A program made the translations under genes and the position numbers. A DNA stretch of 64,000 nt from Dastarcus helophoroides (taxonomy: Eukaryota > Arthropoda > Insecta > Coleoptera > Bothrideridae): assembly GCA_028583605.1 (NCBI GenBank), contig CM053326.1:8378587-8442586 (forward strand), written 5' to 3'. Positions within the stretch are counted from its first letter, which is position 1, and each line of letters begins with the position of its first letter. Shown one piece after another: positions 10,900 to 22,740 of the stretch. Under the pieces are notes generated by a model that ran no database searches, was not told the DNA's origin, and was given only the letters and a program-made list of their open reading frames with translations.

Positions 10900-12960
10900 T
10901 ACTTGATAAAGACGAAACGTCTAATAAGAAAATATTTATGCTATGTTGTGAAGGATAAAAAATGCCAAGAAGAAAGTGATTTAAGTTTTCCATTAGGTAT
11001 TCTTCAAATGACTCCAAAAAATGATAAAAACGGAAATACAAAATTTTCTGGTTTTTTCCAAAAATTTCAAAAGCAGCAAGAAATATTATCGACTTTTCAG
11101 CGATATAATCCTGATCCCTAAGTTGTACAACTTTGCTTCGATTTAACCGATGCTGGATCCCTTACCGTTTTTAAGATTCTTATAGTTTTTCATACTCAAG
11201 ATATAGTACTAATTGGAGGAGAGAATAAGGACTGATGGCGTGTGTGGTATCTCAAATTTAGTCCAGGAAAAATAAACTTTTGTTACAAAATAAGTAAATC
11301 GCTGGCTTGGAATTATAAGGTTCTACGGTACAACTTTAGCGCTATATGAGTTACCAGCACCACAAGGTGCTCTGGGTATTTTAGAACATTTTGCACCTGA
11401 TTTAAATGTTCTAGGTTATACAATAAAAATCCTGAGTGGGCATTAACAAGGTTAAATACAATGAATGAATTTATTTTGCCGGTACAAAGTCCTATTTTGC
11501 TCAGCTGTTCTACATGAAACTTTGTAGCAAACTAAAATCACACAAACAAGACCGCAAAGTTCTATGATACAACATGCAAGTATGCGATTTTCTGCAATGT
11601 ATTGCAGTGGTTAAGAGAGCAACATCTAACTTTGCGAATTTAGCGTCATCTCTGCACAGTGTGGTAAAATAGGTAGTAAAAATAAGAGAAAAACGAGTGA
11701 CACTGAAGCAGAAGATGTATATTATGAAGGCGGCTATGATTTGAATAAGGATATGGGGGCATATGTTAAGTTATCACCATATAGATACATTTTCTGTAAT
11801 TACTTTAACATTTACTTCCACAAGCCTAAAAAAGACAGATGATTTGTGAATTACAGAAGCTTGAGACAACGGAAGAAAGAAATTATAGACATGAAGAAGA
11901 ATATTTGAAGCATCTAAAAGAAAATGAAGCAGCAAGACAAAATATAAATAATGACAGAAAAAATAAAAACAAAGCTATGGTAACATTTGACCTCCGAAAT
12001 GTCTTATCTTGCTCTAAGGCAGAGGTTTCTTCATTTTATTATAAAAGTAAAATGTCACTTTACAACTTGACAGCACATTTTTCTCGTAATGGGCAAGTAT
12101 ATTGCGCCATTTGGCCTGAAGTCATGATGGCCGCAAGGGTAATAATATTTCAAGTGCTCTTATTAAGATTTTAAATCGAATAACTAAGGATTACCCCAAC
12201 ATAAAAGAACTGACTTTGTGGAGCGACAGTTGTTTCACAAAACAGAAATTTTGTTATTTCCTACGCAATTGCTCACACCTTAAAGCAAAGTCAAATAGAA
12301 ATGGTAACATTGAAATATTCAACTCCAGAACCTTCTTGTGTACAAGAAATTGATTCAGTAGTCAGCGTTATCGAACGCATTTTAAGTAAAGTGGAATATT
12401 ATTCTCCGATATCTTTTGTTAGAATTTTACTAAAAGTAAAAAGCAAAAAGCTGTATATTATAATCCACATGAAACGTTCTAATTTCCTTGATTACCGGTC
12501 TTTAGGAGGGTACTACAATTACAGCGAAGTTTCTTTTACTAAGGTGTCAGTTCTACAAATTAGAAAGAAAGTTCTAACTAAACATTGGTTACAAAGCATC
12601 ACACGACGACAAAGACTTTAAAATAGTCAATATTAAGCTCAACACGAGGACAGCTGAAGAAATAAAACATTTATAATTTCTCGATCCTAAAGCTAGCAAA
12701 GTAAGAGTAGAATTTCCTTTATCAAAGAGGAAAGCCATTAAAGCTATGCTGCCATACATGCCCAGAAATATTTCAAAGCTGTTATTCCCAAGATAACTGC
12801 CACGAAAATCAACCCAAAAGGTAAAAGAAATTGTAAAAGGGCTCCAAGAAGTGGACCAAGGGAAACCCCAAGAAACAGACCAAGGCAATGACCAAAAAGC
12901 GCACCAAAAAAAATCTGAGAAGGGAACCTCACAAAATGTTATCTTATTTAAAGATATTAG
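10900..12960 (+). pseudogene. decayed multi-copy insect protein, transposase-like, with an LxLWSDSC motif
   Basis: The pieces fall in several frames and read as one broken gene. An acidic or polar N-terminal part lies at 10903-11121. A stretch at 11838-12174 begins with an ETTEERNYRHEEEYLKHLKE coiled region and continues to AMVTFDLRNVLSCSKAEVSS, FYYKSKMSLYNLTAHFS and YCAIWPE. After a frameshift near 12130 come ALIKILNRITKDYPNIKEL and TLWSDSCFTKQKFCYFLRN. A lysine/glutamine-rich tail follows at 12700-12930. I know this layout (FDL.VL.., FYY..L..YNLT, then LWSD(S/N)C..QN) from high-copy insect genomic proteins. I believe it is a DNA-transposon protein but cannot name the superfamily with confidence. 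At least four frame breaks are visible. Inverted repeats at the ends were not found. Confidence 0.6.
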
Positions 12961-14459
12961 ACCTTAGTTTTTCATTTTGTGTTGTGCTAAAAGTTTTAGT
13001 TACATCTTTAAGTTTTGTATCTAGTTCTATTACTTCTCCAATTTTGTAACGTTTAAAAGGTTCTATGTTACATTTTAAGAATTAATTAAACAATTTCGAG
13101 AATACAAGATCGTATCTTTTTTTTATTTTATGTTTGTCTTATTTTGCGGAAAAATAAATTATGTACTGTGATGAGCAGCCGTCGTGATTAAATCCAGGTC
13201 AAGTCGATTAAATGTGAGGCGCGACCAAAACCAGTGATTGTAGATAAGTTTTCAAAATCGTCGAATTTTGCTCATTTTCAAAATTTTTCGAAGAATAATT
13301 TACTTTTGATTTTCGGACCCAATTTGTCTACGTTGTGTTTAAAATTATTTTATTCCAATAAATTGTAACCCCAGCTCGTAGAGTCGACAGGGAAGTGTTA
13401 TCAAATTCAAACAACAATTGACCTCAACGTTTTATTACAATTGGTCAAAAAATAAATCAACAAAATTTCAAGTTTGTGATTTTCAAGTGTTCTTAAACAT
13501 AATACAACAAAATAAAAGTGAACCTGTTTGTTTCAACTTGTTCAAATTTGCTGGACACAGATCCGAGAGAAATATTTCTTTAGAAAAATTAAGAGAATTC
13601 ATTAAGCACAAATAATCTGACATTCTTTGTCTAACTCTTTCGCTCGTATATGGTGCGTCGGTTATTAATTTCCCAAAGTTTATTTTAACCCTAATAATCG
13701 CAATGCTTTCCCCAGCTGGGCCATTTAGTTTGTACTCGAAGGTTTTCAAACCAAATGCAGCTAACTTTGTACCTGATTATCGGTGATCGTTCGCTGGTTA
13801 GTTTGTACACAGAGGTTCTCAAACTATTTTCAGGTGTCTGTTTTTTTTTCCTTTTGTAATTTTTTTTGTTTTTGTCGTTTCTTAATGCAAGCATACTTCA
13901 CATAGCATACAGTTTCCTGTTAAAGCTTTGAGCTAACAATATCCAAAGGATAATGCTAAGGGAAAATGGAGCTCAAGCTTGGAAATGAAGTTATGATTTA
14001 TCGTAATAAATCAAATTTATAAATGTTCATTCAATCTTACAGATCTCTTGTTCTCTCACTCTTTCTTTCTTTACTTTGTTAACTTGTTCCTTTGTTTGTT
14101 TTTCTGTTTTTCTCATACCAAACTCAATCACTCGAACTCAAACCAGTGTCATAAAATAGACTAGAAATATTGTTCGAATTTCATAGAAACTTTCTGAGCA
14201 GAATTTTCCCTTCCAACACTACATCTACTTCTACGGCTACTGTTCTAATAGAATGGGCGTTTTCTGGCTTAGAAAGTGGCTAAGCTTGACTTAGCACAAA
14301 AAAAAAACATTTAAATTAAAGTTAGAAACTGGCAAGAAGTTCTCATTTCTTTCGTCAAACATCTCCCTAACGAGAGCTGATGCTGATACTGCTCGTCCGC
14401 CTACGTTAGTAAATTTATGTTGACAGTAAATCTAGGCATGCGACTATAAATTAGTAATT
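12961..14459. other. unassigned stretch with a short direct repeat
   Basis: No gene is supported. A 28-bp block (13724-13751) recurs with a few changes at 13797-13824, an offset of 73 bp. Around 14050-14120 the plus strand is strongly pyrimidine-rich. Confidence 0.5.
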
Positions 14460-14890
14460 TTGCAAAAACTTCCCGATCGCGACGCGCGGTGTTGTAATTC
14501 TCCGTGGCCTATATAGGGGGTCCTTTTTTTTGGACGTGTAACCGATGAGGGGACCCACGGATAAGGCAGGCCGGGCAAATACGCCAAAACAGAGGCCAGG
14601 AGAGGTTACTTATGCCCCCAGTGTGTTCAGGCGTATGATCCCGAGGGGACGTAGCCAGGAGCTCACCTGCGTTTGGGGTTTTGCCTGTGTCTGGAAAGTT
14701 CTTCAGACAACCTTCTTACAACACCGGTTCCGGTTTTCCTTTTTTTTTCCGTTTCGAGAACGTACAGTACATCATCAGCAAATCCTAATATAGATGTCTG
14801 CTGTCAGTTACCGAGCCTACGGTGATGGGTGTTATCGATTTTTTGAACCCCTGGAAACTCAGCTTCCAACAGCAGAACATCGACGAACGA
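14460..14890. other. GC-rich island with a TATA-like box
   Basis: This block stands out from the AT-rich surroundings: CpG-containing words (GATCGCGACGCGCGG near 14476), a CCTATATAGGGGG TATA-like box near 14508, and GC-rich sequence continuing to about 14890. An 82-codon open frame (14545-14793) has no motif I recognise, and no convincing splice donor is obvious. It could be a promoter plus first exon of a host gene, or a remnant of an LTR or 5' end of an unrecognised element. Function is not assigned. Confidence 0.4.
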
Positions 14891-16381
14891 CCTTAAGAAA
14901 ATAGAAGATTTTTGAAGCAAATTTGCTTTATTGGTTTTCGTCCTTTTTTTTTCTTTCTACTCTCTTTGTTTTTGTTTTTTTTTCTCTCCTTTTTTTTTGT
15001 AACTGAGACTGGTAGTTGCACCAGTCAGCGGTAGGGTTCTTGGCCCAATAATAATTTTCTAACAACGACTTTCTCATTCATTCGGTTTGTTGTGAAAGTT
15101 TTAAATTCCTTTCTCTTTTTTTTTGTGTACGCCCCCCAACCCCATATTGATCAAAATTAGGAACAAGTATTTTCTCAAATTTTAGAAAAAGTTAATTAAA
15201 TCATATAAGAGCGAAAACCATCAAATAAAATCATCGGACAATTTAAAATTTACTTGCCTATTTATCCCCTAGCAAACATCACATAAATGGCACTAAAACT
15301 TCACGTTGAACAGAAATAGAAGTTGTTTTTTTTTTGTGTTCATTCACGTTAATTAGCACAAACAGAAGCAGTTTTTTTTTAAACTCCCGTATTTCGTACT
15401 TGTTTTTATAAGTCCGGAAGTTGAACATAATTTCTAAACTAATTTCATCGAAGTTTAGTTCTTGACTATAATTTTTTAAACTAATTTCCTCGAAGGGTAG
15501 TACCGGACTCTTTAAAATTGGTCTTTCGTGTTTTATGTTCACACCCCCTACCCTTAACTTCTGGGGACCGAAAGACATCCTCTGTATCTCGCTAGAGGGC
15601 ATGAGAATGCAAAATTTCTACTAATTTAAATATTTCTAATCCAAATTAGCCCTTAAATCAATTTTGAAAAGGATTCTTAAAGTGCATATCAAACTGCAAA
15701 CCCCTTTTGAATAACGTCGTCCTTTTATCTTGCAAGTTTTACTTCGATAATTGAAATTTAAATAACTTACAATTGTACGTGTTTATAAGGGAGTTTTTTG
15801 AACGTCAAATTCCTTCACCACATGGTCTTGCCGAGATATTTGCTACGGTCGTCGCCGTTATCGGCACTTACCCTTATTTATTACTCTACTTTTCAGCGGT
15901 ACTTCAAAAACTAACATGTTATTTTACTCAGTTTAGGTATCTGTGCTTGAAACAAACCAGGCCTAACAAATAACCCTTATCTAATTTGTGAACGCTAAGA
16001 AATCTGTTTCTCACGCAAAACGTTATGTTACAAAAAAAAATTTTATATAGTACAATATTTGTAGATTTAATATTTCCAAGAAAATATTAAATAAAATTCA
16101 ATTAAATAAACTAACGAGGAATAGAACAGCTTAGTAGAACTCGACTCACCACAGTACTTTTAGTTGTTTCTGGCTACACATCCGGTGATAAATCAGAAAA
16201 AATATACAAATTACCAATTTAATTAAATAACCTATTAATTTCAAATACTAAAAACTTGTAAGACCATTTTCTCAAAACCGTTATCTTGTAACATAGAACC
16301 TTATAATTACAAGCCAGCGAGATACTATTCTTTCTAGAAATATCTTTACTTCAACTAAACAAATGAGTACAAAAAATGTGG
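14891..16381. other. pyrimidine tracts and unassigned sequence
   Basis: Long T/C-rich tracts lie at 14940-15000 and 15105-15125. A minus-strand open frame at 15279-15602 (107 codons) matches no family I know; within it, a TAAACTAATTTC.TCGAAG block occurs twice (about 15433 and 15476). Near 16262-16320 the minus strand resembles the sequence at 11298-11340 (GCTGGCTTG.AATTATAAGG), so a scrap of the 11-13 kb element family may be here. Confidence 0.4.
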
Positions 16382-16702
16382 GGATCGGCGGTCATATTGA
16401 TTAAAAGATGAATTTGTTTTTTTTTGTCGCAATTTTACTACTACCAAAAGTGTGCTTATAAAATTTGGAACGCTTAAAATTTGGCATAAAAAAGTTATTT
16501 GCCATTTTTTGTTGAAGTCGTTAATGAGAAAATGTCACATGAAGAGCAGGCTAATCTACAAAAAAATGGCAAACAACTTTTTTCTAGAAAATTTTAAGCT
16601 CTGCAATTTTTATAAGGAATATTTTTTGATACACCAAAATTGTGGAAATTATTGGCAGAAAAACAAAATTTTCCATTTTTAAATTAATATGGTGGCCGAT
16701 CC
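16382..16702. repeat. foldback element, about 320 bp
   Basis: The left arm starts GGATCGGCGGTCATATT and the right arm ends AATATGGTGGCCGATCC. Matching inner blocks (GTTATTTGCCATTTTTTG near 16493 and its complement near 16555-16580) show the arms meet close to the centre at about 16540. Open frames inside are by-products of the inverted arms. Confidence 0.8.
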
Positions 16703-17039
16703 TTACATGATCTTAATAGGGAACTTTCTGTACTTAATTGTCATGAAGTGAAGATGTTTCTGAAATAAAAATCTAATATTTAATTTTTTGCAGCAGGAGT
16801 GATTTTCCATCTATATTTTCTGGATTAATTGGAATAGAAGAAGATCGTAATTTTCAGCTTGAAATTAGGTTTTGAAATTTTTATGAAATAACAGTGTTTT
16901 TTTTATTTTTAAATGCTAATACCAAAAATAAAACTTTCATAATTTATAAATTAAAATTATTATTTTTAGTTTTTATATCTTTTATATTTGTATACAATCT
17001 AGTCTTTGTTCTTGTCTATTTTGGGTTACTGCATATTAA

Positions 17040-17271
17040 TCCTTTCACTGCTGCACACGTATTATACATTATCAAAAGCAGTAATCTCTGCGCTTCCTAC
17101 GGATATTTACGTATTCAGCGAAAAAAATTAATACTGAAAAATATATATAAGAGTGGCATGCGTACCATAATAGCGGAATATCGGTGCTACACACGTAAAA
17201 CTAACGTTCCTATACAAAATAATTCAACACAGGGCGGTTGCCCAGGAATTTTTTATTTAACAGCGAAAGGG
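17040..17271. mobile_element. TTAA-flanked MITE, piggyBac-like
   Basis: Short inverted ends (TCCTTTCACTGC at the left, GCGAAAGGG at the right) sit directly inside TTAA tetranucleotides at 17036-17039 and 17272-17275. CCCTTT-type ends with TTAA duplications are the piggyBac signature. With 232 bp and no transposase it would be non-autonomous. Ends this short could be chance, so the assignment is moderate. Confidence 0.55.
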
Positions 17272-17358
17272 TTAAAAAATCTGTCATATTAGCTAAATTT
17301 TACATTTGCATAGAAAATTTTAAGATAGGTCAAAAAAATATGTTTTTAATGTACTGAT

Positions 17359-17507
17359 ATTTCGGATTATCGAGGTGCCGGATTAGCGCGTATCGGATTA
17401 CCGAAACTGGGAATGAATTCGAAAAAATTGCCATTTTGTTTCAATCTTTTATTTTTTGGAATTACGGTCCTATCTCGGTAATCCGACACGTGAGGTAATC
17501 TGATGTC
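17359..17507. repeat. short inverted repeat with CGGATTA(T/C)CG motifs
   Basis: CGGATTATCGAGG, CGGATTAGCG and CGGATTACCG lie on the left. CGGTAATCCG and GAGGTAATCTGA lie inverted on the right, around a centre near 17435. This looks like a small MITE, possibly of the pogo/Tigger type whose ends are rich in such motifs. Confidence 0.5.
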
Positions 17508-18170
17508 AACTTTAAAAGTCGTCGATGAATTTAGAAAAAATAAAATTTCAAATTTTTTAACAAAGTTAAAATTTAAAGGTCCAAAATTTTCGAATCATAG
17601 GTACATGTACCTAGGAGACACTTGGGCATGTTGGTAGTTTAAATTAACGTTATTGGTAATGCGAAACCATTCGTTTGTGGCTTAAGGTGCCTAAGAAAGT
17701 TTTCACCTCAAAAGTTGTATTTCATAAACAAAACCATTTATATTCTCAAAATTTTAATATTAAAGTACACAGCCAAAGCGTAATCTTTGAATAATTGGAA
17801 AAATATCAAACTTTCAGAAAAAATCTGGACTGTCCTAGATGAATCGACATCATTCGGCAAAATTATTTGACTTGTACAATTCGCATTAAAATAAAGATAA
17901 CTGAGTTTTCTTCTTCATTTTAGTCCATGTTTCTTTCTGAATATGTTGGTTTTTCTCTAAAAAATCGACATTTATAATTGTTTAAAAATTTGGTTTTTCT
18001 CGAAATTAGGCCTTGTTCTCGAAATTTCGACTTTTTTCTTGAAGTTGAATTAATTGCTTTTAAACTGGAAAAAATTCCCCTTTAAGTTTCAGCAAACTTT
18101 CGAATTTCATCTCGAAACTCATCTTCTAACAAAATTTCGCATTTTTTTTCCTCTATATATTTGCCATTTT
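17508..18170. other. unassigned stretch
   Basis: No gene or repeat recognised; rich in TTTTTCGAAA-like words. Confidence 0.4.
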
Positions 18171-18660
18171 TCAAAATTTAATTTGGTTGTTCGTTGATTT
18201 TAAAGTAAAGTCTTTACAATTTCTAAGTATGTATCGTAATAGTCTGGAGGCTTTGCTGACTATTGCGTCTATGTGAGAAATAAACGTAAATTGAGAATCA
18301 GAGAGGATACCTAAGTCTTTCATCTGTTTAGGTCTGGACAAATGTATATTATTAATACTATAATTATAGTATAGAGGTTCGTTTTTCCTGAAAAATGTCA
18401 CAACACTACACTTAGTAATATTAAAGTATAGGGAGTTGACGTCACACTAATTTTTAATAACATTGATTTGGCTTTGCAACATGTGACAGTTTTCCAAACC
18501 ATTAATTGAAGTATATATTTTCAAATCCTCAAAGAGGAATAATTTATGGCAACTAATGTTATTATATAAATCATCAATACATTATAAGAAGAGCAACTGA
18601 CCTAAGTTTGAACCTTGATGTACTCCTGACGTTATCTTAAATTTGGAATAGATCTAATAA
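18171..18660 (-). pseudogene. fragment of a non-LTR reverse transcriptase
   Basis: The minus strand reads, with frame breaks, through conserved palm landmarks: a SGVHQGSNLGQLLFL block (normally SGVPQGSxLGPLLF) near 18625, an LFLFEDLKIYTSI block in place of the usual FADD(L/M)K, then an LQSQIN helix. It ends with a 76-codon open frame (18171-18401) containing KQMKDLGILSDSQFTFISHI and the RLLRYILRNCKDF helix typical of jockey-like elements. One residue of the FADD box is lost. Both ends are missing. A different copy from the 9.6 kb fragment. Confidence 0.8.
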
Positions 18661-20233
18661 GTGTTGTTATTTTTCTTGAAATATTGACTCTTTTCCAAAA
18701 ATTTCCATTTTAAACTTGAAATTTTGGAAAGAAGAATCAAAAGGAGGCGTTTCTCGAATTACGTATAGAACTTTCGCCCAAATATCAATTTCAACATAGC
18801 TTGCCTCATAACATTTTTGTTACATTTTTTAACTGATAATAATTGGTAAATCCATTGTAAATTCAGCTAAACTTTCAAGCATTAACAAATTTCGTGTCAT
18901 GCGTTTTTCGCTTGGTGGCAATGAACTGGATTTTTTGTTGTTGCTGCTGTGTGAAGAGATTAGATATGCCCATTTTATTTTTCTTTCAATGGATTCTACA
19001 GGAAGTTGAGTATGACATTACCGGCCTATTGAATACCCATTAGCATTTTACTTCCTTTCGCATTAAGTTGACCCTTGAAGTTTGCGTACTTTATAAATAT
19101 TCTATTTGCGCAAAAGGGGATGAAGAGATTTGTTTAAGTGAAGGCTACTGGGCTACTGGGATTGCAGGTGGAATATTTTATCATAAACAAGTCGAGGGAA
19201 CGAAACAACTCAAATAAATCACTTTCAAAGTAAATTGGTAGAGAAGTTTTAATTGAAGAATAAGGTTTCATTACAAATCGGGAGCGATGTAACTAAGTTA
19301 CACAAAATTTCGGTATTTAATAATTCATGGTGCTCGTATTAGGCAGAGATTGAAATGAAAAGTGTAATTTCTGCCGAATTTAAAATGCAGGAAGTAATAA
19401 AAGAAGAAACCATCAATAAATGAACAGCAGTTTCATACAAGCCGTTTCGTCAGCGTAGATTTTGACTTTCAGCTTTCTTAATAACGTCAATTCATATCTT
19501 TCCTGGAAATAGTTCTCGGGAATCCCTCCCTCATTTGCGACATATTTTTATGCAAAACTCGTTCCGGTAGCGAAGTTTTATTGCACGAACAAAATGATGA
19601 TGCGCCGAGATGAGCAACGGAACGGACTAGTTGGAAGCAAGAAATGAATATGGGCCCCCATCCTCGGAAATATGAAAAGATTTCGAAAGGATTTTGATTG
19701 CAGGATAATTTGACGTTTTAGATGCCGTTCATCAATATGCTGGATGAGCGCCGTTTTCCTTTGAGGCACATTTACCACACCGCTTCGATCAGAGTCGAAA
19801 GAAAACACAAGCTAACCCGCAAATTGGCCAAATAAATAAAGGATTCTGGTTGCTAGCGGAAAATTGATTATTTCTAAACCAACGCTTTTTTATTGTTAAC
19901 CTTTGGTGAATTTTCCCTGTTCGCAGCTTTCCATTCATTTGCGGTATAAGAGCCCATAGATTTACGAATAATTTTTAATGAGCTATTTACAAGCCACGCA
20001 TGATCGTAATTTCAAATACAACCTAAACGATGCGATTGCTTAATTATTGAAGTGACTTTCCACATCAAATTTAAATTTTTCATCGTTTCTTCTCAGTAAC
20101 AAAGCAATTTTAATAGTCTCTTTTAACTAAAATCGAAGATTTTTCTAAAATTAGGATAAAGATATTTCGTTTTAGAGTATTTTTCATTAACAAAGTAGAA
20201 ACCGATTTTTATATTATGTTTCTAAAGATGCTG
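18661..20233. other. unassigned stretch, possibly single-copy
   Basis: No element ends or domains recognised. The part from 19000 to 20060 has more mixed composition than the repeats around it, and could be unique intronic or intergenic sequence. Confidence 0.4.
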
Positions 20234-21245
20234 CTCTTTCTTATATACAGAATGTTCAGCGAGCAAAGTGACAATGCATTATCTCACCAACAAAGAGTGA
20301 TTTAGACTATGTGGTCATATGTTGTTAAATTATACTGTCGTCGCTAGGTGGCACCGTAGTAACATTTTTTTTAATGGAATGTCATATTTTTGGTTGCATC
20401 CTTAAGTTCCTTGTAATCTTTCTGACAACATTTATTAAGACATCTAGTAGTTTAAAACATACCTATATTTTCTGGGAAATGAAATATTTTCCGAATTAAA
20501 CGCAAAATTGATACATAATCGAATCAAAGTTAAAGAGGACTAAGGTTCATATTTTTACAATGGTGTCTTAATAAACAAACGATGTTTATATTTTAAGGTG
20601 ATTAACCTTCCTCATCTTCAAGATATAATTTACAGTTTCAATAAGATTACGCCTTTAACAGTCGTGTTGCGATGAGCAATTTTCTTAAATGTGGTGTTTT
20701 CTCACGTTCGTTGGATATGTACAAATGGCTATATTAGATGGCCGGTAGTTACAAATCAAAATGAGACTTCCAGGTGCAGATATTTTCCCACAAACTCCGA
20801 AAGGGATAACTGGTATTATACCAATCGAGAAATATGAACAATGCCTACTAAAGAATGCAGCAGCCTTTGAAGCTTTATTGTGCAGTGTGTTACTAATTTG
20901 TTATTTTCATTTTTTTTAAATATTAATATTAAATATAACTTTGATGCAAGCAGCTCAATTTTGAGTTTAATTGAGAAAAAAATTTATTTGGTGAAAACTA
21001 GGGTTTTTAGACTACATACGCTTTATTAAAAATTGTCAGGAAATTTGTAAAGAATCTAAATACGCAACGAAAAAATCGTTACTGTGGTTCCATCTAATGA
21101 TGAAGAAAGAAATGTAAAATTTTTGTATCTGAAAATATGCCCTCCATGGGTATTTTAACATCGTATTTTTACGTTGTCTAAATCTGCCTTTGTTCTTGGG
21201 ATGTTGCAATGTCCTATCCCTCGCTAAACACAGCACCCTGTATAC
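20234..21245. repeat. long inverted-repeat element, about 1 kb
   Basis: The left end TATACAGAATGTTCAGCGAG pairs with the complement of the right end (TATACAGGGTGCTGTGTTTA). Further inside, TTTCTGACAACATTTATTAA near 20418 pairs with the complement of TTAAAAATTGTCAGGAAATT near 21026. Divergence between arms is high. No protein is evident. Confidence 0.6.
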
Positions 21246-21316
21246 TGTGGAATATAATTCATTATAACATATTTGTTTTATATTTAATATTTTATATATA
21301 ATATTGTTATATTTAA

Positions 21317-21450
21317 TAGTGCGCTTGAAAATGCCAGTTCTGCTGGCGAAATACGTATCACGTAATTATTTATTTAATTGCCGATGTGGTAAAGGGGTGA
21401 AACCTTCTTTGGACTTAATCACAAGCCACAGTGTTTAGTTCAGTGCTTTA
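21317..21450 (+). repeat. 134-bp repeat, copy A
   Basis: Matches 37694-37827 over exactly 134 bp with four substitutions and no gaps. The 5' part can be drawn as a hammerhead-like core (separate entry). It lies about 60 bp upstream of a foldback of the same family that follows the other copy. Confidence 0.9.
21320..21364 (+). ncRNA. hammerhead-like motif in 134-bp repeat (degenerate core)
   Basis: Order: stem I 5' strand, TTGAAAA in place of CTGANGA, a five-pair stem II GCCAG/CTGGC with loop TTCTG, GAAA, the palindrome ATACGTAT (including the last A of GAAA), the UC cleavage position, and the stem I 3' strand. Two bases of the conserved first box are changed, so catalysis is unlikely. Confidence 0.4.
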
Positions 21451-21513
21451 CTGCAATCCCTTCTTTATTTGTAGTCTGACTGACAAAAAGTCTAAAATTA
21501 TTTTTGTTTTAGC

Positions 21514-21850
21514 TTCCAAAAGTTTTCCACTGGCGTAGCTAATTGTTTTTTGTGTTAAATAATTTTTGAGAAAATTATGACAACTTTGCTTTGGCCTTAT
21601 TTTCCATATTGGATTATTCCATTTTCGGATTTGGCAAAATTAATTAAGTAATTTAATGTCACTATGACTCATATGTTTCATTTTTGATATATGCCTTGTG
21701 ACAAATCAAATCTCTTAGAAAATTATACTGAATTAGAAAATGAGAAAATCCTATATAGCGTTTATAAGAAAATACAAAGTTGCCATTATTTTCTCAAAAA
21801 TGTTTTAACATAAAAAAACAATAAGCTACGTCTCTGGAAAGCTTTTTGAA
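21514..21850. repeat. foldback element, family C, short copy
   Basis: The left arm (TTTTCCACTGGCGTAGCTAA, then ATTGTTTTTTGTGTTAAA, then TTTTTGAGAAAATTATGACA) is complementary to 21740-21850. Related longer copies lie at 37873-38880 and from 60311. Confidence 0.75.
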
Positions 21851-21938
21851 GGTAAACCAAAAAATAATGGTAGTTTTTGTCAATCAGATACAAATAAAGA
21901 AGTTACAGAAGAAGATTTTAAAAAATGACGCGGGTGTT

Positions 21939-22125
21939 TAATTATCTTCTTAACGTCATGTTAATGGGCATTGAATTTCGCACTATTTTGCCCATTTAAC
22001 CGACTTTCTATCTACCCTAATGATGTATTCAATTGTTTTCTTAATGTCATCTTAACGGGTATAAGATTCCCAACTACTTCGTCTATTTAACCGTATTTCT
22101 ATTTCCACTAATAACGAAGTTACCC
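21939..22125. repeat. two diverged tandem units of about 91 bp
   Basis: Unit 1 starts AATTATCTTCTTAACGTCAT at 21939 and unit 2 AATTGTTTTCTTAATGTCAT at 22030. Both contain a central G(C/T)CCATTTAACCG-like block followed by TTTCTAT. A third relative is at about 39008-39080. Confidence 0.65.
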
Positions 22126-22144
22126 ATGTTATCCCACGTCCACT

Positions 22145-22710
22145 GGGATACACTGTGTACCCAAAATAAGTGATTTTTAAAGGATCGAATTTTTTATTTG
22201 GTCCTATTTTATTTTTCAACCTAGAAGGCTATGAATCATTTTAATTAATTCAAATGGATGACATTAACGCTACAAAAATCAAACCACGTAAAAAATAAGT
22301 ATTTTATTCTTTTATCGCGTGATAAAGTTAACAAAAATGGTTTTAATATCATAACTTCATTTCCTTAAATGGCATCATAATGGTACTGTGGTACTACAAT
22401 TAATGGCGAATCTAACCATATTTTCATGTTTGCTGTAAAGTCAATAGAACTGAAGTTACAGCCAAAAGAATTCAAAATATTCGGTTCTAAGATATTTGAA
22501 GATTTATTCAATAAGAACATAAAATTGCTGTTGAAAACAAATTAAAAAAATTGACGCTTCCTAAATTTTCTTAATTTAATTTTTTGCAGCTTTAATTGGT
22601 CGGTTAGAATTAATTAGTGTGAATCATGACCTCCTAGGTTGAAAAATAAAATGGGACCCAATAAATTTTCGATGCTTTAAAAACTACTTATTTTACGTGT
22701 ATTGTATTAG
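22145..22710. repeat. foldback element, about 565 bp
   Basis: TATTTTATTTTTCAACCTAG at about 22207 is mirrored by CTAGGTTGAAAAATAAAATG at about 22634. The outer AAAATAAGTGATTTTTAAAG is mirrored by CTTTAAAAACTACTTATTTT. Arms of about 130 bp flank a unique centre. No coding capacity. Confidence 0.75.
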
Positions 22711-22740
22711 AAAAATTGTGCAGATTCCAGAAATGTAATA

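Noticed and set aside
12589..12932. Overlapping minus-strand open frames with hydrophobic sequence
   Set aside because: They run antisense to the lysine/glutamine-rich tail of the 10.9-13.0 kb pseudogene, whose codons read as hydrophobic residues on the other strand.
14941..15000. Long pyrimidine tract as a splice acceptor for a host exon
   Set aside because: No AG followed by an open, domain-bearing frame is found downstream.
16894..17292. 132-codon plus-strand frame with a hydrophobic N-terminal half
   Set aside because: Its second half is the TTAA-flanked MITE and its first half is simple AT-rich sequence; no conserved protein pattern.
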